From Diphasiastrum complanatum (lineage: Eukaryota; Streptophyta; Lycopodiopsida; Lycopodiales; Lycopodiaceae): a stretch of DNA of 64,000 nucleotides. Made by a program: the position numbers and the translations under genes. How positions within the stretch are numbered: the first letter of the stretch is position 1; every line of letters begins with the position of its first letter. The DNA lies in contig MU832211.1 of the NCBI GenBank assembly GCA_029204225.1, forward strand, positions 18,005 to 82,004, written 5' to 3'. The notes beneath the pieces are model-generated. The model was not told where the DNA came from. It was given only the letters and a program-made list of their open reading frames with translations, and searched no databases. Below, one piece after another: positions 11,401 to 25,500 of the stretch.

Positions 11401-14400
11401 TTATGCTCTCGCAGACGACTCTCAGAAAACGTGGCTGAGATAAAACGAAGGTGAAGGCGGAGGTGGAGAGATCATTGGAGACAAACCTTTAAGCACATCT
11501 ACCCATGACTGGACAGCCATATGGTGTTGTTCCACCTGATTTTCGAGTTGCTGGATTTTTGCCGAAGTAGCGATTTGGGAAGAGGCTTCACTTTTTATAA
11601 CTGTAACTTCGTTCTTGAGTTCTTGAATGGAAGTATCCAACTTCTGAAGATGCGATTGCACCACTAGAAGCAGGGAATCATGAGAAGCCAGTTGCTCTCT
11701 GTGATTGTTGAGGTATTCAAATAGACGGAGTTGATCATCCCGAAGAAGTTTGACCAACGCATATGGAGGAAGAGAAACTGGTGCTTTTGGAGTGTTTGGA
11801 GTCAAGGGAATAGCTATAGTGGTTTCACTATTGTCAAGAATAGGGTTTGATGGATAGATAGGAACCGCAACAGGCATAGAAGGAGGAGGGGTAGGTGGAT
11901 CTGGCTGTAAGGAAGATGTTGAAGCATTGTTGGAGACGGAGGATGGTTCAAAAGTGGTGGCAACGACTCCTTTGCGATGTGGCATTATGAGGGATCCAGC
12001 AGATCAGTGATGAGGGACAGGAGGTGCGATGGAAGACAGCGATGGAGCCAGTAGATCAGGGAGCCAACAGATCAACGATGGAGGACAGGTGCAATGCAAA
12101 AATGTGATGGAGGCCAGCAGATGGAGCAGGTGTGGAGAGAGAGAGCTAACTATTCAAATGCTTCTGATGATCTTGAAACTGTATGAAAATGAACAACTAT
12201 TTATACTAAGAAATTAGGTCGTCAATCGCGATTGCCAGTTGGTTGATCTCCGCTGGCATCCATTCGGTTCCTTGTCCTTGATTGCTGATAAGCGGTGGAA
12301 ATTGGCCGTAAAGCGTCTGTCTGCATAGATGAACCAAATTGTCACATCTGCAGAAATGAACTAAAATAGCCACAGGCAACACTGTTGCGAAAAAGCGACA
12401 CTGTCGGGATTTTGTAAAAAAAAAAGATAGTGCCTTTAAAAACTGATTTAGGGTTGCCCCACACATTGCCAGAGTCATTTCCTTAACATTTGAGACACTT
12501 TGGCGAAAGCGAAAAATGCGACTCTGCATATTTGCTCGCAAATCCTAACAGGCGAAAAATGCGACATTGTGGTAACACTTCGTGTAATTCTGCAGATTGT
12601 AAAAGCACTTGTAAAACTTTAGACTGTGTAAAGACACGGGAAAATCCGCAGAACTGGATAAACAACGGATGAAGATTATAACCGATTATTCGATCAGTAA
12701 GAAGAAGAATAATCCAACACTCCCCCTTAATCTGAATCCTTGAATGCCTTGACTTTCAAACTTAGTTCTACACAGAATCTTCTGTGTGATTCCAAACTTA
12801 ATGCTTTGGTGAAAATATCAACTGTCATATCTTGCGTTCTACATCACTGCAATCTGACCTCTTCGTTGAGAACTTTGCTTCTGACGAAATGATACTTCAG
12901 TTCAATGTGCTTACTCCTGGAATGAAATCTAGGATTGGCTGATAAAGCGATGGCACTTTGAATATCACAAAATAATGTCGTCGGAGTATATTGATTCAGA
13001 TCGATATCTGAGAGTAAGTTCCTCAACCAAATTGCTTCCTTTGTAGCTTGAGAGGCTGCGATATACTCTGATTCAGTGGAAGATAGAGCTACGGAAGATT
13101 GCTTGCGAATGTTCCAAGAAATTGGACCATTGTTGAGGAAGAATGTAAATCCGGAAGTAGATTTACGAGTATCTATATCTCCTGCCCAACTCGCATCTGT
13201 GTAACCACTGAGGAAATTTAGTTTGTCGTTGCCAACTGCTCCATAACAAATGCAAAAGTCCATAGTAGCTTGAAGATATCTCATGACTCTGATAAGAGCT
13301 TTCCAATGTGTTATACCAGGATTAGTCATAAACTGACTGAGAGAGCTGACTGCAAAAGCTATGTCTGGCCTGGTACAGATCATGGCGTACATAAGAGATC
13401 CTATAATAGAATGGTAAGGATACTCACGCATCTGCTGCTTCTCATGAATTGTTTGGGAACACTGGTCCTTTGACAATTTGAGTCCTGGTTCCATTGGTGA
13501 GAGAGCTAACTTGCAATTCATCAGATTATATTTGACTAACATGTTGTAGATGTACCTCTGTTGTGTAACGTAGATCAACTTCTGTTTTTTGTCTCTGTGG
13601 ATATGTATACCAAGGCAGAAATGAGCTTCGCCCAGATCAGTCATGTCGAATTCGGAAGATAGCATTGTCTTCTCCTCTTTTATCAGATCGGTATTGTTGC
13701 TGAAAAGCAATGTATCATCCACGAACAATGTGATAATGATAAAAGACTGCTGCATTGCTTTGAAGTAAACGTTTGAATCTGAAGAGCTAGATGTGTAGTC
13801 GTGATCAATAAGGAAAGTATTGATCCTTTGAAACCATGCTCTAGCAGATTTGCTTCAAGCCATAAAGTGCCTTATGGAGTTTACACACATGATTGTGTTT
13901 ACCCTCGATAATATAACCTTCGGGCTGCACCATGTAAATGTCTTCTTCAATAACTCCAATGAGATATGTTGTCTATACATCCATTTGATGTATTTCCAAA
14001 TCTGCTGCAGTGGCAAATGATAGCAAAAGTCGAATAGAAGAATGCTTGACTGCTGATCGTTTCGATCATACTGTAGTTGCTGAACTGCATCATCATCTTC
14101 TGATTCGCCGTTGATTCGTTGTTCGTCGGAAGTAGAAGAGCTTGGACCTTCAATGGGAATAGTCGCCTGCGGAACTGGAAAGTTCAATGCGTCAGGAGAA
14201 TCTGACAGGTCGGTTACATGGGGACTGCCCTTTCCTTTGAGGCCTTGAAACTGATCTTCGATGAAGATGACATCCCGGCTAGTGAATATCTTCGACTCGA
14301 TGGGATCGAACAACTTGTAGGCTTGATCTGAAGTAGTGTAGCTGATGAAAACACATTTGATACTCTGGAAGTCGAGCTTTTTCCTGAGATCACGAGGTAT

Positions 14401-16493
14401 CTACGCAAAAGCAGTACATCCAAAAACATGTAAGTTTGATAAAGAAGGTTTGGTACCTGTCCAAACTTCGAATGGTGTTTTGTCTGAGAGGCCTTTAGTA
14501 GGACATCTGTTCTGAATATAGGTTGCTGTTGAAACAGCTTCAGCCCAAAAGGACTTCGGAAGTGTCGCCTACTATAACACGCACTTTGCCGATTCGACTA
14601 AGGTTCTGTTCTTTCTCTCAGCAAGACCATTTGATTGAGGCGAATAGGAGGTGATATATTGTTGCTCAATGTCGTTGCTAAGGTAGTACTCCTTGAATTC
14701 ATTGGAGATGTATTCTCTCCCATTATCCGACCTCAGCGCTTTGATTCGTTTGCCAGTTTGATTCTCAGCATGCTCTTTGAATTGTCTGAATTTGATGAAA
14801 GCGTCTGATTTTTGTTTAATGAAATAAACAACTGTTCTTCTGGAGAATTCGTCAATAAAGGTAATGAAGTACTTTGCATCTAGCAATGAAGGAGTTTGCA
14901 TAGGTCCACATATATCATGAACAATATCTAACAGACCTTTTGCTGCATGCATCTGGTTTGATCTAAAAGGAATCCTAGCCTGCTTTCCAAAGAAGCAACT
15001 ATGACAGACAAGGAGATCGACCTTACCAGAAGGATAGTCGAGATCAAGAACCATGGATTGGCTGGACATGTTCAAAATAGATGCATGATTCACGTGTCCT
15101 AAGCGATGATGCCATAGTAATGCTTTATTGACTAGAACGGAGGTTTCAAGGCTTGACTAGACTCAGAATAAGTGTGCCAATCTATATAAGTAACCCTGCC
15201 TCTTGCCGAGTGCAAGGATCTTATCACTCCTATCAATAATTCTGCATTGATCAGATTTGAATTCTACCTTATGACCTAAATCTGTAATTCTACTTACTGA
15301 TAACAAATTGGTAGAGAGTTTAGGAACATATAAGACTTTTGATAGTAATTTATATTGATCATGCTGGAATTGCAATCTTACAGTACCTTCACCTTCAATA
15401 GTGTGAGTGCAGATTGTTACCTTTTTACATCGACTTGAGACCATGGATACTCACAGATACGTGATGGCAGCACTTACTTCTTCTCAGGCTATAGCTGGAC
15501 AGCAGGCTAGATCTTCTTGGTACGGTGATGTGGTGGCTTTCTTTCAGTCATGGGGCTTCTTGATGCTGGATCTCCCACAAGGAACTCATGCATTTATCAG
15601 ATAGCAGCTGTATCGTAGATATTGTCACATGGTATGGGATCGCCCTGATCATGACTTACCTTTTATGGCGCACATATCTTACGCAGAGATAGTTTGGGAC
15701 TTCCTATTAGACCTTTATATCTATCTCTTCCTCTTTCTTTTGGGCTCCGATACAGGTTGGGACAGTTACGAGTCTCTTCGCATCAGCTTGCTATCGAGAC
15801 AGGCAGATATTCAGGCATTTCGGGAGAGCATCGGATATGTTAGGTGTGCACATTGGGTGTAGTGGAGGATGAGTTCCATTTTATCTTCACATGCCCTACA
15901 TACTATGAGATACGTGGTCAATATCATTGTTTGTATCGGGACACCCCCATTACCCTCAGTACCGTTTTGGAGTATCAGGATCCCAAATGTGTCGGCCTTT
16001 TACTACGAGAGATGCTTATGGCGTGATGGCCTATCAATTGATGAGGCGGTCATACCGGTGAGCGCGAAGGCCCGGCATGCTCAGCCACCACCTCCTGCCA
16101 GATCTACACGAGCCTCCAGAGCTACCAGAGCTCCTTGACACCAACCACAAATCACAGCTTCTATGGGTATCATGTTTTTTCCGAGATTGATATTTTATTC
16201 TTCCTTTTACTTTCCTCAGCAAAGCAGGCGGTTAAGCTCTAGCACTTGTACCCTCTTCAGAGCTGGAGGTTAAGCTCTTTTATGCTTTTTATGATTCTAT
16301 GTTCGATATGTCTTCTGACTAGCTAGAGAGATTTCTATATTGTTTTTTCCACTTAGGCTAGCGTTCTTTTATGTTGTCCGACATGGACAGTGCTCCTACG
16401 AGATATGTACTTATTTCTTCTATCTTATGTGCCCTTGGGCACCCAACAGACATTAATATAATTTCTTCTTCTTCTTCTTCTTCTTCTTCTTCT

Positions 16494-16564
<71 letters not shown>

Positions 16565-19500
16565 ATATGGTGTTATATGAAATTGGAATTTGTATTAGGA
16601 AGGCTTAGGATCCGACTGTAGCTAATGTGTTTTTGTTAAGGTAGAAGAGATTCAGAACTATCCTCACAATAAATTTTCAATTCGGGCGATCATAAAATAG
16701 AGATAGGTGGGGTGGAACAGGGAATACATGAAATACAAGTGGTTGTAGTGCAATCATTATATGTAATAAGCAATGTAGATTGCATACGAGTAGCAGGTGC
16801 ATGCAATAAATCCTGCAAGGGAGATTGTGAATGAGGTAGAACAAATGACTGAGAGGGGAATCTTGGAGAGTGTGGATCTATTTGTGGGTTCTCCTAGTGG
16901 TGGGAGTGAGGAGTCGCCACTAAGAAGCCTTTATGATGGAAGGAATTTTGCAATCAAGATAACCCGTAGAAGTATAATGCATAGAACTGCGATCAACTGT
17001 AGAACCAGAACCCAATCCCAAATGGAAGCCAAATGTAGAGAAGGCTTAGTTGCCTGTTCTGTCTATTAACTCTCAGGATATGTTTTTTTTTTCTTTGTAA
17101 AAGAAAACGTATTTTTTTTATTTTTCTGGGAGTCCTGTTCCGGAACGGAACGCGTTCTGGAACGCGAACGGGCAACTAAGGATTCAATGCTATAATCTAC
17201 TGGTGATTGAAACTAAGTCATGAATTAAATTAAGGCGATGTACAGCTCCAGATTAGGCTGCAGATAACAAATCCTAATTGGGCCTTTACTACTTTGCACG
17301 TTCTCATGAATAGGCCCAAGATAAATGCACATTTTGATGCAGGTATTCTTTCCTAAAATGAATAAACTGAAACTTTGCTTCTGAAGAAAGGATGCTTGAA
17401 AGAAATTGTGGGTTGGCTTGAACTTACCATTAGTATGATCTCCATTTTCACATTGTCTGCAAATAACTATATCTGGATCCTCTTCATCAGCTTCGGTATC
17501 ACCATTCATGAAGCCTTCTGTACTACTGATTGGAGACTCCCCATCAGCTAACTTCATCTGAAAAAGTTTGGTGAAGTGAGTATCTAAGAGCATGTAAAAG
17601 CTGAATCAATGTCTTTACTCGATGCCACATAGAAAATAGCTCATTATTTTCAACGTCATAAAATGGATAAAAAGATTGGCTAACATACAAAATCTGACTT
17701 GATCATTGCTGCCTTTTCCATCCTTTCAATATCTTCCCTGGGCCTCCTCAAAGATGGATCATTCACCAAAATTTCCTGCCAGAACAGGATAGATGCATAC
17801 AATTCAAGCCAAGATACTTTACTAGCTGAATCTGTGAAGGAAGTGGTCATTTTCAGATGCATTAAGTAGTCCAAAGAGCTGCTCTTATTAGGACTAGTTG
17901 TAGGTTACAATTCTTATCATTCCTCAGTTCAGTAAAGAAATACAACAAAACACAATGCTTTAAACGGTAGCTTACACTTAGTACTCACATGCTAAGGCCA
18001 TGTGACAATATGAAGCATGCATAAGACAAAAAAATTGCCATATCTCACGTCCTTCAACGGAAATTAACCAAACCTTAAACCCCAAACCATAACATTTCAA
18101 ACATACATGCTACAACATAAAAGAATCTATGTGATTCGGCAGGCACAATAGTCAGGTCACTGACAAGATACAATAGCTAGATAGATAAAAGTGTGAAACC
18201 TTTGTCGCTTTGGAATAATTTGTCTTACCGATGAGTTTTTCGGTTGGAAGTCTTGGCGGGAAATTGTAGATCTAGTGATGACCTTGGGTGCAAGATCCCA
18301 AGAAATTACAAGACGATATGATATTAGCGGGTTATTCGATAAGAAATGGTTACATGAAGGACAAGGTATGTATGCTTTGAGGAGGAGCACAATAGGGCCC
18401 AAATTGTATAACAATGTCATGACAACAAGTGTGTAGGTCACCCTGGCATACAATAGACACTTGACCTTGTTAAACAAAAAATCTCTTGGCCAAAAATATA
18501 AGATCATGTTGAGGAATATATTCAAAGGTGTGACCAATGCTAGTTTAATAAAGGAGAAAGGCTCAAAGTTATGCGTCTTTTACATCCCTTGTAAATTCCC
18601 AGCAAGAAATAAGAAAGTGTTTTGGGTACTAGTTGGCAGGCTAACTGAAATAGTGTAATTTATACCAATTAAAATCACAGCCAAGGCTTCTAAACTTTCC
18701 AGCCTTTTTAATTGACAAGTTGTTTGGACTATATGGCTTGCCAAATGATATCATTAACGATTGAGATTCCAAGTTCACTGGCAGATTTTGGTAGCCAGTT
18801 TTTTAATAATTTGAAACAAATGTTATTCTAAGCTCCGTGGATCACCCGAAATCCAATGGATAGATAGAATATATCAACCAGTCTGTGGAGGATATGCTTT
18901 AGAGCATATGCATCTCATAGACAATCTAACTGGAAAAAGTACCTCTCAATGGTTGAGTTCACACACAATTATGCAAAGCATTTTATCACTAGATTTAGTC
19001 CTTTTATGTTGATGTATGACTTTTAGCCTCATTCACCAGTTTTTGTCTGACACAAAGGTCTCAAGGTGCAAGCATAAGCTATCTCCATAATATAGAGGTC
19101 CCAAAAAGGTGGTGAAAAGAAATAGAGGTCCCAAAAAGGTTGTGATTAAATTAAGTGGGTCGCTTAACAACTAGAATTTCCAATTGTATTATAATTCACG
19201 TAAGTTGATCAGAGGAAAAGCTTAATTCCAGGTAAACTAGTTGAGATCCTCCCCTTTGTAACAACGGGACTTGAGGTATGGTTTCTAAATATCTGGTACA
19301 TTGAGAGCACGTAGGGGAGAGAGGACTACTTGAAATTGAACTTCCCTGCTGGCTCCTTTGGGAGGAGGAGAAAATGTTACATACCCATAAATAACAACCA
19401 ATCTTAAGGTGAAGGATTCTTTATACGAGATGGAATGCTAGTTTGGAGCCATAAATGGTTTGGGTGCCACATGTCAATACTCTATTGATGGGAGGTGACC

Positions 19501-22500
19501 CTCATTTCTTGACCTGTGGTAGTGCTTGCAATTGATGTTTGTCAATGTCTAAAGTGATGATGATGGCGAAGATGACCCCACTTGGACTATAGATGGTTGG
19601 GCATTCATGCTATTTGCCCAGATGGTTAGGCCTGAATATTATCTTAGCCTCAAGATGTAGGTATCTAATAGCCGAAGGTAGGATGAAATGGCAGAGCGGG
19701 AGACTTGAGCGTGCTTAATCAATGTTCTATAGCTCCAGGGCACCTTTATGTATGGATAGTAATAGAGCGTTCATCATCGATTGCATCATTAGCTTACCTT
19801 GGTCGGGTTCAATGATGGGTGTTATCATATCAAAGCACTTCTTTGCCTTCTTCAGTTGCTGATTTTTTTATTGTATAAACATTTTCAATCTCTAGCTGGT
19901 TTTTTCTCTCATATCAAAATTGAGTTTTTGTTAGAATCAGAGTGATTCTCAAATCGGAGTAGACTAATCTTATTAGTACTCACACAAAACACCAAACTCA
20001 AGTGGAAGAAGAAACTTTATTGAGGAAGGAGAGAAGTTGTAAGAAGCTATCCTTCATGAATAATGAACTGAATTGATAATGACGGAGGGCGCCCATCTGC
20101 TCTTATAGAGACTGGACTTGCTTTAAAGCAAAAGCTATTTGCGTACTATACTATTTGGTAAAAGCACTTATGCTAATTACGGTGTCTCAAAAATAGCAAT
20201 CTATGCTAACTTGTTCCTAAGGTGGTATTCTATACTATTCTACCAAAATTGATACTAAAAATGGAAAGAGGCCTTTGAACTAGCTCGCAGGCTGGCCTCT
20301 ACAAATAATTAACTAACCATTAATTCTAACACTCCCCCTTAATGGATAATTGATTATCAATTATGCCTAGGAGTGTCCTGAACTTCTCAAACTTTTCACG
20401 ACCAAGTCCTTTTGTGGATCATTGGTGTCACAGTAGATCAACTCTACTTCACCACTCTGCAACTTTTCTCGTATGAAATGCTACTGAACTTCAATATGCT
20501 TTGTCCTGCTATGAAACACCGGATTCTTCGCAAGCTGAATGCAACTCTGATTTTCACACCAAAGAACTATAGGTTTAACTTGTTCTATATAAAGATCTTT
20601 TAGAATCCTTCGTAGCCAGATTGCTTCGCAAGTCGCTGATGTAGTAGCCCTATACTCTGCCTCTGTAGAAGATAAAGCAATTGTTGGTTGCTTTTTACTA
20701 CTCCAAGATATAGCTCCAGTTCCAAGATTAAATGTATATCCTGTAGTTGATCTTTATCTTCTGCATTTCCTGCCCAATCAGCATCAACAAAACCCTCAAG
20801 TTTTATGTTTGTTCCTTTACCATAATAAATGCCATACCTAAGTGTCCCTTTGACATAACACAAAATCCTCTTTGCTGCTTTCCAATGACAAACTTTTGGT
20901 ACAGCCATGAATTGACTCACCATACCCACTGCATATGAAATGTTTGGTCGAGTAGTCATTAGATAGATAAGATTACCTACAAGCTGCCTATAAAGTGTTT
21001 CATTCACACTTTCAAAATTTTCCTCTTTTGTAAGCTTTAAACCTGAATCATAAGGTGTAGTAATGGGCTTACAATCAAGCATGTTAAACTTCTTAAGTAA
21101 CTCTCTTGCATACTTTGCTTGTGATATGAAAAGATTTTCCTTTGACCTCCAAACTTCAATACGCAAACTGCAGTCTCTCCAAATCTTTCATATCAAACTC
21201 TTGTGAAAGATTGTTCTTTATCTTCTCTATTAGTGACTTATTTGACCTATGATAATAAGATCATCTGCATAGAGAACAATAACGACTATGTCATCTTAAT
21301 CTTTCATAATATATAGTGTTGACTCAGACATGCTTTTATGAAAATTCTGCTTCAAACAATAATTGTTGATGCGTGTATACCATGCTCTAGGCGCTTGTTT
21401 CAACCCACATAGTGCTTTCTTTAACTTGAAAACCAAGTGTTCTTTGCCTTCAACCTCATAACCCTGAGGTTGCTCCAGATAAACCTCCTCTTCAAGGTAA
21501 GCATTCAAGAAAGCACTCTTGACATCCATTTGTTGAATATCCCATCCAAAATGAGATGCAATCGCCAAAACACTTCTCAAAATTTAGCAACAGGTGCAAA
21601 AGTATCTTCGTAGTCAATTCCTTCCCTCTGAGCATATCTTTTGGCTACTAACCTGGCTTTATACTTATCTATAGAACCATCGAACTTAGACTTGGTTCTA
21701 TAAATCCACTTGCAACCAATTGGTTTCTTACCTGCTGGAAGTTCAACAAGATCCCATGTCTCGTTTTTCATAATAGAACTGTACTCCTCATCTGTAGCAG
21801 TCTTCCAAACTTGTTCTTTTGCAGCATCTTCATAAAATAAAGGATCTTCTGAATCCAATACTGAAGCCATAAATAAGTAATGCGTTTCTTCACCAGCTTC
21901 ACAAAAGTATCCACATGAACGTGTCAATCTCTTAGCTCCTTGTTGATTCGATCCTCCCTCATCCAACATTTGACTATCTTGTATAGTCTCACAATACCAT
22001 CTTGGTAATTTCTTTGTAGGTGACGTAGAAGGAGAATATGTATCAAATACTCTTGAAATTTCCTTTCGTTTACCAAGATCCACCTGTGTACTCACCCTTG
22101 GTTAAATTTGTGGAGAAGTTGTATCACATGGACCTGTATCATTCTAAACATCATCTATGATTGGAGTTTTTGATGTAGGAGAAAATACATTTTCCTCATG
22201 ATCTTCTAGGTTAGAAGACTCATCTTCTTCGAACACGATATCCTTGCTCATAATCACCCTCTTACTGAAAAGATTATAAAGGCGATATGCCTTCTCTTCC
22301 TCATCATAACCAAGGAATAAACAGTTGATTGCCTTTGAATCAAGTTTTTGACGATGATCTTTAGGAACATGAGCATATGCAATACAACCAAAAGCTTGTA
22401 GATGATCCACTTTAGGTTTTATACCTGTGAAAGCTTCTTCTGGAGTTCGATTAATAACACCTTTTGTAGGACTTCTGTTAAGTAAATAAACTGTTGTACA

Positions 22501-25500
22501 AACTACTTCGCCCCACAAATGATTCTTGAGGTTCTTACCTCGTAGCATGCTTCGAGCACTCTCCACAATGGACCTATTCTTTCTCTCGACTACTCCATTA
22601 TGTTGTGGTGTATCTATTGAAGCAAATTGTCTCTTGATTCCATGTTCTTTACAGAATTCTTAGAACTCTGTAGATATGAACTCATCTCCCTTATCTGAAC
22701 GTAGAATCTTTGTTTGCTTTCCTGTTTGGTTCTCAGCAAGTGATCTGAACTGAGTAAAGAACTTAAAAGCTTCACTTTTATACTTAACCCTTAAGAAAGT
22801 ATATCCATACTTTCTTGGAAAAAGTATCCATAAATACCATGAAGTAGGATGCTCCCCCTATAGACTCAGTCTGCATGGGACCACATAAGTCTGTATGAAC
22901 AAGCTCCAAGATCTCCTTGGCTCTATATGCTCCATCCTTAGGAAACTGCATACAATGATGCTTGCCTTAACACATTCTTCACAAATTTTTTTCGAAGATA
23001 CAATATTAGGTAATCCTATTACCATATTATTGTCTTTTAGAACCTGTAAGCTTTTATAGTTCACATGTCCAAACCTTTCATGCCACATCCTGCTCTCCAT
23101 GCTATCAGAAGCTGCACAAACCTGATGATCCGATGTAGACGCATCAAGTTTGTAAGGTCAACCTTCCAAAGATCCTTTGACCACAATTTTGTAACCTTTG
23201 TTTTTGTCTTTGATGAGAATAAACATTCCAACAACATTTCAATACAATTCTTATGTTATGGAACTCGTGGAGGAGGCTCCTATTTGTGCTTACAAGGGGT
23301 GAATCACATTCTATAATTTTTTGGGTTCCACCTCTTGACGTACAAGTGAACCCCATTCTATAATCTTTTGGGTTCCACCTCTTACACATTATTAGGAGGC
23401 CTCTTTCTTAAAATACATCTCAAGTTTGAGAGGGCCAACTTTCATATTCTGTTTAGCGATAGTAGATATTGAAAGTAAATTCTTCTTTAAACCTGGAACA
23501 TAGAGAACATTCTTAATTTCTCCTATATTCCCTGAAGGTAAATGTACTCTCACTGTACCTCGACCTTTGATGTCATAAGAAGAATTGCTCCAAGATTTAC
23601 ATGTGCATTTACACCATTGTCATCAAACCACTCACGATGTGGTGTCATATGTTGCATTGCTCCAGAATCAATGTACTAACAATCGTTAGAGTTCTCTGAT
23701 GTTGAGGCTGAGACTAACTCATAGCATCCCACAGCTTCACTTTTGTCTTCGTCTTCAATGAAGTTGCCTGACTGCTTCTTCTTGTCCTGGATGGCCTTCT
23801 TTTTCCTACACTCAAATGCAAAGTGACCATATTTACGACAAAAGTTACAATTGCCATTTCTCTTTGGATTGGACTTGGAACTGTCTCTTTTTTCCGAATT
23901 GTCCTTGCCTTCCTACTTCTGATCCTTTTTACCTCCATTCTTTTTGCCCTTCTTACCTTGATTCTTGGTAAAGAAACCCAGCTCCTTGAAATCTTCCCTA
24001 GACATCAAGTTTTGTCTTCGTAATTCTTCTTGAAGTAGCAATCCATTTAGCTTGTTGAAGGTCGGCGATCTTTCCCTCAAACTTAGTGTCATAACAAAGT
24101 TTTGATATTGAAATGGTAAGCTATTCAAAAAAACTTGTACAAGAATATTATCAAGTACAATTTCCCCTATAGAAGACAACTGATCTCTTACAACTTGCAT
24201 GCATCTATGGTTGGGCAACTGAGGATAATATCATTTTTTCTTTGATGTGTGATTTGCATGAAAACTTTACAGTATTTAACAAATATCTGTGGTTTGATTG
24301 TCACACTAGTGCAACCCCGTGCCCTGATCACAATGTGGCCTAAGTACATACATGGCAACTTGGCGCACAGCAGTGATTCCTATCCCACCTTATTGAATAT
24401 ATAGTTGTGGGCAAACTGGATCACTACTAGACACACCAAGCTGATCGACAACTGGTTACCTAGTTCAGTTACCAGTCAAGACTGATTTCACCAGTCTTTT
24501 GAACCTCAAGGCAATAGCCCACACCGGGGCTAGGTTTGGGCTTTAATAGCCTGCATTGCCATTCATCATTCTACCCGCAAGATGCAGATGGTGTGCAGAT
24601 GTGCTATACTAGCATGATACTCTACTGAAATAAAGTGCTAGTGATATAGGATAGGGATACAGTGAGAAGCCTGCCTTCACAGGTGGTTAAGCTCTCATTT
24701 GTGTTCACATGTCTTCTTTACTCCCCATATGCCAGCATATGACTCTAAAAGCTAAAAAATTGCCAACTTAAATCTAAAGTTTAGCGATCCTTTGTTCATC
24801 AGTAGCCTGGCACTGATATGAAAAATCAGCAATGGAGATGCACTAGACTAGGGTGGAAATTCTTTTGAACATTCTTTAGCAGAGTAGCGTTTAAGAACTC
24901 CAACAAAGGATGGCAGTTGTCCACTTTGAGATGCTAGTAATGCCAGTTTCACATCCAACAGAATTTAGCAAATTTTGCCTTCTAATTTATCAGGTATATG
25001 AGCACAGAGGGCTTAGTTTCAATCCAGAAAAATATTTTCAAAAACTGCAGCATGATGAGAATTCGAGGATCCAAAATATTGGCACCAGCAGTAGATCGTG
25101 CTGCAAATTTTAGCCTTACAGCATGCCAATGACAGCATGCATAGTAGGAAGGAAAATCAATTTACTACCAAGAACATGAATAATCAGATTTCAGCAGAAA
25201 TAGTCTACTTTTTTCTGTTTTGTATTCTTGTTTTGAAAACGAATGCAAACTACATGGTCATGCTTTTTGCAGCTAAAAGCATGGCTACCCTTGGTGTATT
25301 TGATCTTTCACAGTTATTGCTACATAATGAGCTTCAAATGAAAGGCATACCTCCACAAGGTTGCACAATGTATGATTTCGAGCAACTGAAATAACAGGTA
25401 CCCTGCATTGAGGACAGCTGCATGCCCCAAACTGTGATTTTGATTGTCTGTACCAATCTGAAAAGCACGAATTACTGACACAACAAAGTATGAGTAACTA

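Larger units (their letters stand above)
10266..12719 (-). repeat. 3' LTR of copia C1, split by a half-LINE
   Basis: On the minus strand the LTR starts TGTTGGATTATT at 12719, next to the polypurine tract, and ends CTCCACAACA at 10266, giving TGTTG/CAACA inverted termini. A TATA box (TATAAATAG on the minus strand) lies at 12198-12206. A minus-strand half-LINE (about 10817-12142) is inserted just downstream of it. Without that insert the LTR is about 1.1 kb. Confidence 0.7.
10266..15415 (-). mobile_element. Ty1/copia element C1, 5'-truncated
   Basis: On the minus strand from 15415: end of protease, GAG-pre-integrase, integrase, partial RT, RNase H, polypurine tract and 3' LTR. This is the copia order (integrase before RT). 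Gag and the 5' LTR are missing. At 15415 the sequence passes into the 3' part of LINE-A, so the 5' end of C1 was lost together with LINE sequence. Confidence 0.85.
8474..16560 (+). mobile_element. LINE-A (L1-type), interrupted by copia C1
   Basis: The 5' part (8474-10265) carries ORF1 and the start of the ORF2 endonuclease. The 3' part (about 15407-16560) carries the ORF2 C-terminus, 3' UTR, hairpin and (TTC)n(TC)n tail. Copia C1 lies between them. The middle of ORF2 and the 5' end of C1 are both missing, so one deletion after the C1 insertion explains the structure. That the two parts come from one copy is inference; both are plus strand, and TC tracts bound the outer ends. Confidence 0.7.
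19929..24220 (-). mobile_element. Ty1/copia element C2, 5'-truncated, in the host intron
   Basis: On the minus strand: gag C-terminal part, zinc knuckle, protease remnant, integrase, RT, RNase H, polypurine tract and 3' LTR. The start of gag, the leader and the 5' LTR are missing, ending at about 24220. It is the same subfamily as C3 by integrase and linker sequence. It lies in the 7.6 kb intron of the CHFR-like gene, in the same orientation as the gene. Confidence 0.9.

Noticed and set aside
16371-16580. Reading frames made of repeated Leu-Ser or Arg-Glu (also at 8360-8572, 39260-39682, 41908-42228, 45667-45999)
   Set aside because: They are translations of the TC or GA microsatellites that form the LINE tails, not genes.
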